Of a DNA stretch of 64,000 nt, positions 1 to 7,636 are shown one piece after another. The position numbers were made by a program, and so were the translations under genes. Within the stretch, counting starts at the first letter, position 1. Each line of letters opens with the position of its first letter. The notes beneath the pieces were generated by a model. It was not told the DNA's origin, did no database searches, and saw nothing but the letters and a program-made list of their open reading frames with translations. The stretch comes from Pseudomonas capeferrum (GTDB lineage: Bacteria; Pseudomonadota; Gammaproteobacteria; Pseudomonadales; Pseudomonadaceae): positions 33,990 through 97,989 of the forward strand of contig NZ_JAAMQM010000024.1 of NCBI RefSeq assembly GCF_013523055.1, read 5' to 3'.

Positions 1-1
1 C

Positions 2-1642
2 GACAACAACAGCTATGCCCGCTTGCGCGAAGAGTTTTCGCAGCAGGATGTGGAGCGCCTGATGCGCCTGTTCAATGGGGCCTTGTTCAGCTTGCCTCTG
101 GGTGAGCAGGGCATCGGGCTGGATGACAGCGGCCTGTGGGTGAAATCCCTCGAAAAGGTGCTCGACGGTTTCAAGGGCGAACGCTTCGAGGTGCCGGGCC
201 TGTTGATCGACCTGTCGCAGATCGAGCCACCGGCACTGCAGGCCCTGGCGGACCGCGCCGCCCTGCGCGAGCAGAAGGAGCGCCTGGAAAAAGAGCTCAA
301 GCAGCTCAAGGCCCAGCAGGCCGTGACGGCCGACCGCAGCGCCAGCAAGGAACGAACCGAGGCCCTCTACCAGCAGGTGCTGGATGCCCAGAAAGCTTTG
401 GAAGACTTCCGTCGCGCCCAGACCCTGCACGCCGAGGAGCCGGACAAACTCGAACAGCTCGCGCAACTGGAGGCGGCCCAGGACGAGCTCAAGCGCTCCA
501 GCGATGCCTTCACCGAGCGCGTGCAGCAGCTGTCCGCCAAGTTGCAGTTGGTCAACCGTCAGATTGCCGAACTCGAGGCCAGGCAGCGCACGCTTGACGA
601 TGCATTGCGTCGTCGTCAGCTGCTGCCGGCGGATCTGCCTTTCGGTACACCGTTCATGGAGGCCGTGGATGACTCGATGGACAACCTGCTGCCCCTGCTC
701 AATGACTACCAGGACAGCTGGCAGAGCCTGCAACGCGTCGATAACCAGATCGAAGCGCTGTATGCCCAGGTACGCCTCAAGGGCGTGGCCAAGTTCGACA
801 ACGAAGAGGATATGGAGCGTCGCCTGCAGCTGTTGATCAACGCCTATGCGCACCGTACCGACGAGGCCCTGACCCTGGCCAAGGCACGCCGCGCGGCAGT
901 CACCGACATTGCCCGAACCTTGCGCAACATCCGCAGCGACTACGACAGCCTCGAACACCAGCTGGCCTTGTTCAACCGGGAGATCAACAAGCGTCAGGTC
1001 TCCAACCTGGAGAGCTTCCGCATCGTCCTGGCGCCCAACAAGGAAGCGCTCAAGCACATCGACCAGATCATCCACAGCGCCGGTCAGTACGAAGAAGGCC
1101 AGACGTTGTCGGTGTTCGACCTGAGCCAGAGTGCCGAGCAGGACAACCGCAACGAAGAAGCCAAGGAGTACCTGGCGCGACTGGTCGCGGCCAACCACAA
1201 TCAACTGGGCTTGAAGGAACTGTTCGAACTCGCGTTCGAGATCACCAAGGTCAACGGCCAGCCGGTGATCCACACCGATATCGACGGCGCTGCCTCCAAT
1301 GGCACCACCATGACCATCAAGGCGCTGACCAACATGTACCTGTTGCTGCACCTGATGGACCGCGACCAGGCCGGGCGTATCCGCCTGCCCTACTACCTCG
1401 ACGAAGCGGCCGATATCGACGAACGCAACCAGGCCGCGCTGCTGGAAACCAGTCAGCAGCTCGGCTTCGTGCCGATCCTGGCGAGCGTCAAGCCGCAGGT
1501 CTCGGCCAAGGTGGCCATCGACCTGGAAGGCGGAAGCGGGCCGAACGGGATCTACATCGACGAGGCGGACTGGAAGTTCATCAGCCGGCGGGAAGATGAG
1601 GCAGAGGTGGTCGAGCGCAAGGAGGAAGTGGTCTCAGCTTGA
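2..1642 (+). CDS. mksB: Condensin-like ATPase MksB (JetC-like), 3' part only
   Basis: The reading frame is open from base 2, so the start lies outside the window and 546 residues are visible. Long Glu/Gln/Leu-rich coiled-coil stretches (about nt 260-600 and 720-1000) lead into a C-terminal SMC-type ATPase head. The head has a signature-like motif, SNGTTMTIK (about nt 1295-1320), and a Walker-B-like LPYYLDEA (about nt 1384-1410). This layout fits MksB, the SMC-like subunit of the MksBEF condensin, which in Wadjet defence systems is called JetC. The family organises the chromosome or, with the toprim nuclease MksG/JetD, removes plasmids. No MksG follows: the next feature is an inverted repeat pair and then creA on the other strand. 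MksF and MksE should lie upstream, outside the window. The family call is fairly firm; the housekeeping-versus-defence role cannot be decided here. Confidence 0.8.
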   Translation, partial: DNNSYARLREEFSQQDVERLMRLFNGALFSLPLGEQGIGLDDSGLWVKSLEKVLDGFKGERFEVPGLLIDLSQIEPPALQALADRAALREQKERLEKELKQLKAQQAVTADRSASKERTEALYQQVLDAQKALEDFRRAQTLHAEEPDKLEQLAQLEAAQDELKRSSDAFTERVQQLSAKLQLVNRQIAELEARQRTLDDALRRRQLLPADLPFGTPFMEAVDDSMDNLLPLLNDYQDSWQSLQRVDNQIEALYAQVRLKGVAKFDNEEDMERRLQLLINAYAHRTDEALTLAKARRAAVTDIARTLRNIRSDYDSLEHQLALFNREINKRQVSNLESFRIVLAPNKEALKHIDQIIHSAGQYEEGQTLSVFDLSQSAEQDNRNEEAKEYLARLVAANHNQLGLKELFELAFEITKVNGQPVIHTDIDGAASNGTTMTIKALTNMYLLLHLMDRDQAGRIRLPYYLDEAADIDERNQAALLETSQQLGFVPILASVKPQVSAKVAIDLEGGSGPNGIYIDEADWKFISRREDEAEVVERKEEVVSA

Positions 1643-1694
1643 TGCCTCAAGGTGCGCCGGACTGCCAAGGATCAATCAGCTTGCGCTGCTCCGC

Positions 1695-1892
1695 CTTGTA
1701 GGAGCTGACTCCTGCGATCGAGCCTGAAAGGCTCGCTTGGCAACGCTGAAGCTCTTCTCACCCTGATAGTTGTGGTTACGCCGGTCGCCTGCATTCAATG
1801 CATCCACGACTATCGTGCTGGGCGAGCATTCTTCATTGCCAGGCGAGCCTTTGGCTCGATCGCAGGCGTCCCGGCAAGCCAGCTCCTACAAG
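1695..1892. repeat. Inverted pair of REP-like repeats
   Basis: Two related copies face each other. The left copy (about 1695-1740) begins CTTGTAGGAGCTG and contains CTGCGATCGAGCC. The right copy (about 1842-1892) carries the same words in reverse complement and ends CAGCTCCTACAAG. The left copy lacks about 13 bases present in the right one. Such pairs (BIMEs) are common between Pseudomonas genes. Here the pair separates the convergent mksB and creA genes, and may protect their 3' ends. Nothing else is seen in the 254-bp gap. Confidence 0.75.
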
Positions 1893-1896
1893 GGCG

Positions 1897-2352
1897 TCAC
1901 TGCGCCCAGGGCAGGATCGGTATGGCCGTCACCGCATTCTGCGGACTGCCTTCGATCAAACGATCGCTGTACACGAGATAGACCAGGGTGTTGCGCTTCT
2001 TGTCGAGGAAGCGCACCACCTGCATGGTCTTGAATACCAGCGAGGTACGCTCCTTGAACACTTCGTCGCCATCGCGCAGCTCGCCCTTGAAGCTGATCGG
2101 TCCGACCTGACGGCAGGCGATGGAAGCTTCGGCGCGGTCTTCGGCCAGGCCCAGGCCACCCTTCAGCCCGCCGGTCTTGGCACGCGACAGGTAGCAGGTC
2201 ACGCCTTCGACCTTGGGGTCATCGAATGCTTCGACGACGATGCGGTCGTTGGGCCCCACCATCTTGAAAACGGTCGAAACCCGGCCGATCTCTTCGGCAC
2301 CCGCCAGCATCGGCAACGCTAATGCGGCAACGGCTAATACGCTCTTCAGCAC
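1897..2352 (-). CDS. creA: CreA family exported protein
   Basis: This 151-residue protein starts with a short signal peptide (hydrophobic residues 4-17, cleavage likely after LAGA). The mature part matches the CreA family as I remember it: EIGRVSTVF near the start, DRIVVEAFDDPKVEGVTCY, and a conserved RTSLVFK stretch. Two cysteines could form a disulfide in the periplasm. The molecular function of CreA is not established; the name comes from its place in the E. coli creABCD operon. The gene is the last of a leftward series (obgE, proB, creA), with only 11 bases between the proB stop and its start, so the two are probably co-transcribed. Confidence 0.85.
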   Translation of the reverse strand: MLKSVLAVAALALPMLAGAEEIGRVSTVFKMVGPNDRIVVEAFDDPKVEGVTCYLSRAKTGGLKGGLGLAEDRAEASIACRQVGPISFKGELRDGDEVFKERTSLVFKTMQVVRFLDKKRNTLVYLVYSDRLIEGSPQNAVTAIPILPWAQ

Positions 2353-2363
2353 GGCTGTCTTCC

Positions 2364-3482
2364 TCAGACCAGGACCAGGTTGTCACGATGGATCAGCTCC
2401 GGCTCGGCGCTGTAGCCGAGCAGGCTTTCGATGGCATCCGATGGCTGGCCAATGATCTTCTGTGCCTCCAGGGCACTGTAGTTGGCCAGGCCGCGCGCGA
2501 CCTCATACCCTTGGGGATCGACGCAGACCACCATCTCGCCGCGACGGAAGCTGCCTTGCACGGTCTTGACGCCAACCGGCAACAGGCTCTTGTTGGCCTC
2601 GCGCAAGGCCTGCACCGCACCGGCATCGAGCACCAGGGTGCCGCGGGTCTGCAAGTGCCCGGCGAGCCACTGCTTGCGCGCCGCGATCATGCCGCGCTCC
2701 GGCGACAGCAGGGTACCCAGGCGCTCGCCTGCCTTCAGGCGATCAAGGACGCGCTCGATGCGCCCGCCGATGATGATGGTGTGCGCGCCCGAACGGGCTG
2801 CCAGGCGTGCCGCGCGCAGCTTGGTCTGCATGCCGCCACGCCCCAGCGCGCCACCGGTGCCGCCGGCAACGGCGTCGAGGGCGGGGTCATCGGCACGGGC
2901 CTCGAAGATCAGCTCGGCATCGGGATTGTTGCGCGGGTCGGCGTCGAACATGCCGTCGCGGTCGGTGAGGATGACCAGCAGGTCGGCTTCGACGAGATTG
3001 GCCACCAGCGCCGCCAGCGTATCGTTGTCACCAAAACGGATCTCGTCGGTGACCACGGTATCGTTCTCGTTGATGACCGGCACGACCCCCAGATCGACCA
3101 AGGTGCGCAGGGTGCTGCGGGCGTTGAGATAACGCTTGCGATCGGACAGGTCGTCGTGGGTGAGGAGAATCTGCGCGGTGTGCTTGCCGTGCTCGCCGAA
3201 GCTGGACTCCCAGGCTTGTACCAGACGCATCTGACCGATCGAGGCGGCCGCCTGCAACTCGTTCATCGCGCTCGGTCGCTTGGCCCAGCCCAATTGACTC
3301 ATGCCCGCCGCCACTGCCCCGGAGGACACCAGCACCAACTCGACACCCGCCTCGCGCAACGCCACCATCTGTTCGACCCAAACGGCCATGGCCGCCCGGT
3401 CCAGACCCTTGCCATCCGCTGTCAGGAGGGCGCTACCGATCTTCACGACCCAACGCCGCGCGCCTGTCACCTTGCTCCGCAT
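2364..3482 (-). CDS. proB: Glutamate 5-kinase (ProB)
   Basis: ProB phosphorylates glutamate to glutamyl 5-phosphate, the first and feedback-controlled step of proline synthesis, in the cytoplasm. The 372-residue protein has an N-terminal amino-acid kinase domain (WVVKIGSALLT near the start, VPVINENDTV, and DRDGMF further on). It ends in a C-terminal PUA domain (about residues 275-370, with RRGEMVVCVD). I chose the ATG giving MRSKVTGARRWVV, because it gives the usual family length; an upstream in-frame ATG would add 11 residues. It lies downstream of obgE, as in many gammaproteobacteria, but a hairpin stands in the 74-bp gap. It may therefore also have its own promoter. Confidence 0.95.
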   Translation of the reverse strand: MRSKVTGARRWVVKIGSALLTADGKGLDRAAMAVWVEQMVALREAGVELVLVSSGAVAAGMSQLGWAKRPSAMNELQAAASIGQMRLVQAWESSFGEHGKHTAQILLTHDDLSDRKRYLNARSTLRTLVDLGVVPVINENDTVVTDEIRFGDNDTLAALVANLVEADLLVILTDRDGMFDADPRNNPDAELIFEARADDPALDAVAGGTGGALGRGGMQTKLRAARLAARSGAHTIIIGGRIERVLDRLKAGERLGTLLSPERGMIAARKQWLAGHLQTRGTLVLDAGAVQALREANKSLLPVGVKTVQGSFRRGEMVVCVDPQGYEVARGLANYSALEAQKIIGQPSDAIESLLGYSAEPELIHRDNLVLV

Positions 3483-3513
3483 CTTCTTCAACCTATGTCG
3501 ATCTGTAGATACC

Positions 3514-3539
3514 AAAACGCCGCTCTGGAGAGCGGCGTT
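3514..3539 (-). terminator. Rho-independent terminator after obgE
   Basis: The perfect stem AACGCCGCTCT/AGAGCGGCGTT is followed on the minus strand by a short T-run (GTTTTGGT). It lies 17 bases beyond the obgE stop and before proB, so it probably cuts back read-through into proB. Confidence 0.7.
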
Positions 3540-3556
3540 CAGTGTACTGCAACCGG

Positions 3557-4777
3557 TCAGTCGCGCACGTAAATGATTTCCGGACCGTCTTCGTCGTCCT
3601 CGTCATCCCAATCGTCATCGTCGCCGATGTCGTGCACGCTCTTCACGCCGCTGCGGCGCAGGGTGCGAGCATCGTCCAGCGCCTGGAGCTGGGCACGCGC
3701 CTCGTCCTCGATGCGCTGATCGAGCTCGGCCAGCTCCGCGGCGTAGGCCGGGTCATTGGCCAGGCGGTCGGCGCGATCCTCGAGGTAGCGCATGATGTCG
3801 TGGCTGAGTTTGTCGGTGCCCTGCTTGGAGATGGCCGAGATCACGTAGACCGGACCTTCCCACTGCAAGCGCTCGACCACTTCCTTGACGCGCTCGTCAC
3901 GCTCGTCGTCCATCAGCATGTCGGTCTTGTTCAGGACCAGCCAGCGATCACGGTCAGCCAGCGCCGGGCTGAAACGCACCAATTCGTTGACGATGACTTC
4001 GGCGGCATCGGCGCTGCTGCTTTCGTCCAGCGGCGCGAGATCCACGAGGTGCAGCAGCAGGCGGGTACGCGCCAGGTGCTTGAGGAAGCGGATACCCAGG
4101 CCGGCACCTTCGGATGCGCCTTCGATCAGGCCCGGAATGTCGGCGATGACGAAGCTCTTCCAGCGATCGACGCTGACCACGCCCAGGTTCGGCACCAGGG
4201 TCGTGAACGGGTAGTCGGCGACCTTCGGCTTGGCTGCCGAAACCGCGCGGATGAAGGTGCTCTTGCCGGCATTGGGCAGACCGAGCAGACCGACATCGGC
4301 GAGGACCTTCAGCTCGAGCTTGAGGTCACGCTGATCACCCGGCTTGCCTGGGGTGGTCTGGCGCGGCGCGCGGTTGGTACTGGACTTGAATCGGGTATTG
4401 CCCAGGCCGTGCCAGCCGCCTTGGGCGACCATCAGCTTCTGCCCGGCCTTGACCAGGTCGCCGATCACTTCCTGGGTGGACGCATCGATCACCGTGGTAC
4501 CCACCGGCACACGCAGGACCAGCTCGTCACCCTTCTTGCCGGTGCAGTCGGTGCTGCCGCCGTTGGCGCCACGCTGGGCTTCGAAGTGCCGGGTATACCG
4601 GTAATCGACCAGCGTGTTGAGGTTTTCGTCGGCGATCATGTACACCGAGCCACCGTCGCCGCCATCACCACCGTTGGGGCCACCGTTCTCGATGAATTTC
4701 TCGCGACGGAAGCTCATGCAACCGTTACCGCCGTCACCGGCTTTGACTTTGATCGATACTTCGTCAACAAACTTCAT
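3557..4777 (-). CDS. obgE: Obg-family GTPase ObgE/CgtA
   Basis: ObgE is an essential GTPase that binds the 50S subunit and links ribosome assembly to the stringent response. The 406-residue protein shows the glycine-rich Obg fold at the N terminus (FVDEVSIKVKAGDGGNGC, GGDGGDGGSVY). The GTPase domain follows, with P-loop GLPNAGKST, switch/G3 DIPGLIEGA and NKTD as G4. The C terminus is an acidic tail (DDDDWDDEDDEDG), typical of proteobacterial Obg. The start MKFVDEV is the standard family start; an upstream extension in the same frame is not Obg-like. It follows rplU-rpmA as usual, but behind a strong terminator. Confidence 0.96.
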   Translation of the reverse strand: MKFVDEVSIKVKAGDGGNGCMSFRREKFIENGGPNGGDGGDGGSVYMIADENLNTLVDYRYTRHFEAQRGANGGSTDCTGKKGDELVLRVPVGTTVIDASTQEVIGDLVKAGQKLMVAQGGWHGLGNTRFKSSTNRAPRQTTPGKPGDQRDLKLELKVLADVGLLGLPNAGKSTFIRAVSAAKPKVADYPFTTLVPNLGVVSVDRWKSFVIADIPGLIEGASEGAGLGIRFLKHLARTRLLLHLVDLAPLDESSSADAAEVIVNELVRFSPALADRDRWLVLNKTDMLMDDERDERVKEVVERLQWEGPVYVISAISKQGTDKLSHDIMRYLEDRADRLANDPAYAAELAELDQRIEDEARAQLQALDDARTLRRSGVKSVHDIGDDDDWDDEDDEDGPEIIYVRD

Positions 4778-4924
4778 AAAAACCGCCTCTCGCCAAGTGA
4801 CGAGCTGAGTGACACAAAGACATAAGGCTCTTGCAAAAATGAGCGCGGCGACCCCCGTCAACGACCGAACAATCCGGTGCCGGCAGCCCATGCAAACAGC
4901 TTTGCGAGAGACTCACCACAAACG

Positions 4925-4953
4925 AAAAAGCCCCGTCGCATGACGGGGCTTTT
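4925..4953 (-). terminator. Rho-independent terminator after rpmA
   Basis: The stem AAAAGCCCCGTC/GACGGGGCTTTT with loop GCAT gives a classic minus-strand terminator ending in a T-run. It lies 16 bases past the rpmA stop and before obgE. It would end most rplU-rpmA transcripts before the GTPase gene. Confidence 0.85.
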
Positions 4954-4968
4954 CCAGCGACAGCGCGA

Positions 4969-5226
4969 TTAGCCCGCGACGACGCTTACGTAACGGCGGT
5001 TGAACTCGCCTTTCTTCTCGAACTTGATCACGCCTTCGATCTTGGCGAACAGGGTGTGATCCTTGCCCATGCCAACGCCGTAGCCGGCGTGGAACTGGGT
5101 GCCGCGCTGGCGGACGATGATGTTGCCGGCCTTGATGACCTGGCCGCCATACATCTTCACGCCAAGGCGTTTGGATTCTGAGTCGCGACCGTTACGAGTA
5201 CTACCACCAGCCTTTTTATGTGCCAT
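4969..5226 (-). CDS. rpmA: 50S ribosomal protein L27
   Basis: This 85-residue protein starts MAHKKAGGSTRNGRDS, the hallmark of L27, whose N-terminal tail reaches toward the peptidyl-transferase centre. It also has the conserved SKRLGVKMYGGQ and IVRQRGTQFHAG segments. The N terminus is of the E. coli type, with no Firmicutes-type cleaved extension. It lies 32 bases after rplU, its standard partner, and a strong terminator follows it. Confidence 0.98.
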   Translation of the reverse strand: MAHKKAGGSTRNGRDSESKRLGVKMYGGQVIKAGNIIVRQRGTQFHAGYGVGMGKDHTLFAKIEGVIKFEKKGEFNRRYVSVVAG

Positions 5227-5258
5227 GGTTCAATTCTCCAAAAATTGGATTTAGGCGA

Positions 5259-5570
5259 TTAAGCCTGAATACCGGTGATTTTGATCTCGGTGAACCACTG
5301 GCGGTGGCCCATACGCTTCATGTGGTGCTTACGGCGACGGAACTTGATGATGCGCACTTTATCGTGACGGCCTTGCGACACGACTTCAGCCACAACGGTA
5401 GCGCCGGCAACGACTGGAGCGCCGATGTTCACGTCGTCACCGTTGGCGACCAGCAGAACACGGTCGAAAGTCACGGATTCGCCAGTGGCGACTTCCAGCT
5501 TTTCGATCTTCAGGTATTCACCTTCGGCGACTTTGTACTGCTTGCCACCGGTAACAATTACTGCGTACAT
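5259..5570 (-). CDS. rplU: 50S ribosomal protein L21
   Basis: L21 binds 23S rRNA in the large subunit. The 103-residue product starts MYAVIVTGGKQYKV and contains KIEKLEVATGESV and FRRRKHHMKRMGHRQ, all diagnostic. The frame remains open upstream for another 79 codons, but that extension has no L21 similarity, so the ATG at 5570 is used; GGAGAAATACCC precedes it as ribosome-binding site. It is the first gene of the rplU-rpmA operon and diverges from ispB. Confidence 0.97.
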   Translation of the reverse strand: MYAVIVTGGKQYKVAEGEYLKIEKLEVATGESVTFDRVLLVANGDDVNIGAPVVAGATVVAEVVSQGRHDKVRIIKFRRRKHHMKRMGHRQWFTEIKITGIQA

Positions 5571-5634
5571 GGGTATTTCTCCGATAATCCTGCTCACCCA
5601 GCTCTTTATAAGTAAGGGTAGTGGCTGGCATGGC

Positions 5635-5662
5635 TGCATAGGGCTGGAACGGCCCGGTGCAA
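5635..5662 (-). promoter_or_regulatory. Candidate sigma-70 promoter for rplU-rpmA
   Basis: On the minus strand a -35-like TTGCAC (5657-5662) and a -10-like TATGCA (5635-5640) are 16 bases apart, about 65 bases ahead of the rplU start. The match is only moderate. TTATAA nearer the gene (about 5606-5611) is an alternative -10. Confidence 0.35.
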
Positions 5663-5763
5663 TTGCGTAAGGCAGGTGATGCCCAGGGAAGTTCAGGGTG
5701 CGCGATTGTACGCAAGGCGCCCAGGGCTTGCAAGTCCCGGCAGGGCCCGGCGGGCACCGCGCC

Positions 5764-5792
5764 TTGACACACCGGGACCCGCGACCTAGCAT
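5764..5792 (+). promoter_or_regulatory. Sigma-70 promoter for ispB
   Basis: A perfect -35 TTGACA (5764-5769) lies 17 bases before the -10-like TAGCAT (5787-5792). Transcription would start near 5799, leaving a 20-base leader before the ispB ATG. Confidence 0.6.
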
Positions 5793-5818
5793 GCCGCGCA
5801 ACCCCAATGGAGTAGCCG

Positions 5819-6787
5819 ATGCAACCCCAAGCTTTCTACCGCGCGGTAGCTGAAGATTTCAGCGCCGTCGACGAGATCATCAAGAAACAGCTGACCTCGC
5901 GCGTGCCGCTGGTATCGAAGATCGGCGACTATATCACGTCGGCCGGTGGCAAGCGGCTGCGCCCCCTGCTGGTACTGCTCTGCGGCAAGGCCCTGGGCCG
6001 CGAAGGCGACGACCTGCGCCTGCTGGCGGCAACCATCGAGTTCCTGCACACCGCCACCCTGCTCCATGACGACGTGGTCGACATGTCCGGCATGCGCCGT
6101 GGTCGCTCCACCGCCAATGCCCTGTGGGGCAATGCGCCGAGCGTGCTGGTCGGCGACTTCCTGTATTCGCGCTCGTTCGAGATGATGGTCGAGCTCGGCT
6201 CCATGCCGGTCATGCAGATCCTGTCCAGGGCCACTCGGGTAATCGCCGAGGGCGAAGTGCTGCAGCTGTCTCGTGTACGCGACGCCAGCACCACCGAAGA
6301 CGTCTACATGGAAGTGATCCGCGGCAAGACTGCCATGCTGTTCGAAGCCTCGACCCACAGCGCCGCCGCCCTGGCCGATGCCAGCGCCGAGCAGCGCGAG
6401 GCCTTGCGCACCTTCGGCGATCATCTGGGCGTGGCCTTCCAGCTGGTCGACGACCTGCTCGACTACAAGGGCGATTCGCAGACCCTGGGCAAGAATGTCG
6501 GCGATGATCTGGCCGAGGGCAAACCGACGCTGCCGCTGATCTACACCATGCGTGAAGGCACCGCCGAGCAGGCCGCACTGGTTCGCCAGGCGATCCAGAA
6601 AGGCGGCATCGAGGACCTCGAGAGCATTCGTGCAGCCGTCGAGACCTCCGGCGCCCTCGACTACACCGCGCATCTGGCACGTGACTACGTGGCCCGTGCC
6701 ATCGGCTGCCTGGAAGCTCTCCCGGCCAGCGAGTACCGCGATGCCCTCATCGAGCTCAGCGAGTTCGCGGTCGCCCGCACTCACTGA
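5819..6787 (+). CDS. ispB: All-trans polyprenyl (octa/nonaprenyl) diphosphate synthase IspB
   Basis: IspB adds isopentenyl units in trans to make the C40/C45 side chain of ubiquinone. In Pseudomonas the main quinone is UQ-9, so solanesyl diphosphate is the likely product; that is an inference. The 322-residue protein has the first Asp-rich motif DDVVD (D84, D85, D88) followed by RRGRSTAN, and the second, DDLLDYKGD (from D211). GGKRLRP lies near residue 43. The length is normal. The gene diverges from rplU, the common gammaproteobacterial arrangement, and has a good sigma-70 promoter just upstream. Confidence 0.95.
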   Translation: MQPQAFYRAVAEDFSAVDEIIKKQLTSRVPLVSKIGDYITSAGGKRLRPLLVLLCGKALGREGDDLRLLAATIEFLHTATLLHDDVVDMSGMRRGRSTANALWGNAPSVLVGDFLYSRSFEMMVELGSMPVMQILSRATRVIAEGEVLQLSRVRDASTTEDVYMEVIRGKTAMLFEASTHSAAALADASAEQREALRTFGDHLGVAFQLVDDLLDYKGDSQTLGKNVGDDLAEGKPTLPLIYTMREGTAEQAALVRQAIQKGGIEDLESIRAAVETSGALDYTAHLARDYVARAIGCLEALPASEYRDALIELSEFAVARTH

Positions 6788-6881
6788 TTCCCCCGGCCCG
6801 ACCTCATGGCGGGCCCGCTCCCCCTCGACAGCTAAAACCCTATACAATGTGGGCTTTATCCGCTTGTCTTGAGGAACCCCT

Positions 6882-7220
6882 GTGAGCACGCTGCCACCCT
6901 GCCCCAAATGCAATTCCGAATATACCTATGAGGACGGCTCCCAGCTGGTCTGCCCGGAATGCGCCCACGAATGGTCGGTCACTGAAGCCGAGGCCGCGAG
7001 CGATGACGTGGTGAAGAAGGATGCCGTCGGCAATGTCCTTCAGGATGGCGATACCGTCACGGTAATCAAGGACCTCAAGGTCAAAGGCTCGTCGCTGGTG
7101 GTCAAGGTCGGTACCAAGGTCAAGAACATCCGCCTGTGCGAGGGCGATCACGACATCGATTGCAAGATCGACGGGATTGGCGCGATGAAGCTCAAATCCG
7201 AGTTCGTGCGCAAGGTCTGA
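6882..7220 (+). CDS. yjdM: YjdM/PhnA-family zinc-ribbon protein
   Basis: This 112-residue cytoplasmic protein has an N-terminal zinc ribbon with Cys7-x2-Cys10 and Cys24-x2-Cys27. A C-terminal PhnA-type beta domain follows, with DGDTVTVIKDLKVKGSS and IRLCEGDHDIDCK. The family was once named for alkylphosphonate use but is not a phosphonate enzyme; its role is unclear. The start is GTG at 6882, preceded by TTGAGGAACCCCT, which supplies a ribosome-binding site. An upstream ATG context is absent. It stands alone after ispB, with a 94-bp gap. Confidence 0.88.
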   Translation: MSTLPPCPKCNSEYTYEDGSQLVCPECAHEWSVTEAEAASDDVVKKDAVGNVLQDGDTVTVIKDLKVKGSSLVVKVGTKVKNIRLCEGDHDIDCKIDGIGAMKLKSEFVRKV

Positions 7221-7307
7221 CGGTGTCGACGGCCGCGGTCATCGCTGCTTCAGGCGAATACTCGTCGAGCCGTTCGCGAAAAACCAGCAATAGACGCTTG
7301 CTATTTT

Positions 7308-7326
7308 GATAATAAGAATTATTCTC
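7308..7326. promoter_or_regulatory. Fur box
   Basis: The 19-base sequence GATAATAAGAATTATTCTC resembles the Fur consensus GATAATGATAATCATTATC closely, with its AATTATT core and dyad symmetry. It lies 28 bases ahead of the small gene at 7355. This suggests that the gene is repressed when iron is plentiful. Confidence 0.75.
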
Positions 7327-7354
7327 AACGGAGTCGCTTCCAAGGAGAATAGCC

Positions 7355-7600
7355 ATGACTTATCTGATCGACGCCTGGCTTGACCGCCCCCACCCTTACC
7401 TGCGCATCCTTCATCGCGAGACCGGCGATGTCTGCGCCGTACTCGAGGAGGATGCCCTGGATGAGCTGCGCGACCAGGGTGACCTGGACCTCAGCGGCTT
7501 GAACTCCAGCGAGCCCGTCGTGCTCAAGGAGCTGGTGCGCAACCTGTTTCTATTCTGTTATGCCCGGGCATTGCGCCCTGGCGGTACCGACTGGCATTGA
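7355..7600 (+). CDS. Small conserved iron-responsive protein (PA4570-like)
   Basis: The product has 81 residues, is acidic, and has no signal peptide, membrane segment or recognised domain. It begins MTYLIDAWLDRPHPYL and has an acidic middle (EEDALDELRDQGDLD). I recall a P. aeruginosa homologue, PA4570, in the same place beside ispB and reported as strongly induced by iron starvation; this is memory, not a search. The start is supported by AAGGAG seven bases before the ATG. The Fur box directly upstream supports iron control independently. Function unknown. Confidence 0.8.
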   Translation: MTYLIDAWLDRPHPYLRILHRETGDVCAVLEEDALDELRDQGDLDLSGLNSSEPVVLKELVRNLFLFCYARALRPGGTDWH

Positions 7601-7601
7601 A

Positions 7602-7627
7602 AACGCGGGGCAATTGCGCCCCACGCT
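7602..7627 (-). terminator. Terminator of fklB (possibly bidirectional)
   Basis: On the minus strand the stem CGTGGGGC/GCCCCGCG runs into GTTTTC, just past the fklB stop. The same hairpin could end the convergent small gene at 7355-7600, although its plus-strand T-run is poor. Confidence 0.65.
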
Positions 7628-7636
7628 TGTGAAACC

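Noticed and set aside
1695..1892. Possible CRISPR-like repeat
   Set aside because: Only two copies, inverted rather than direct, and unequal in length; these are REP elements.
4778..4891. 38-residue N-terminal extension of ObgE
   Set aside because: Not Obg-like; the standard start MKFVDEV is present downstream.
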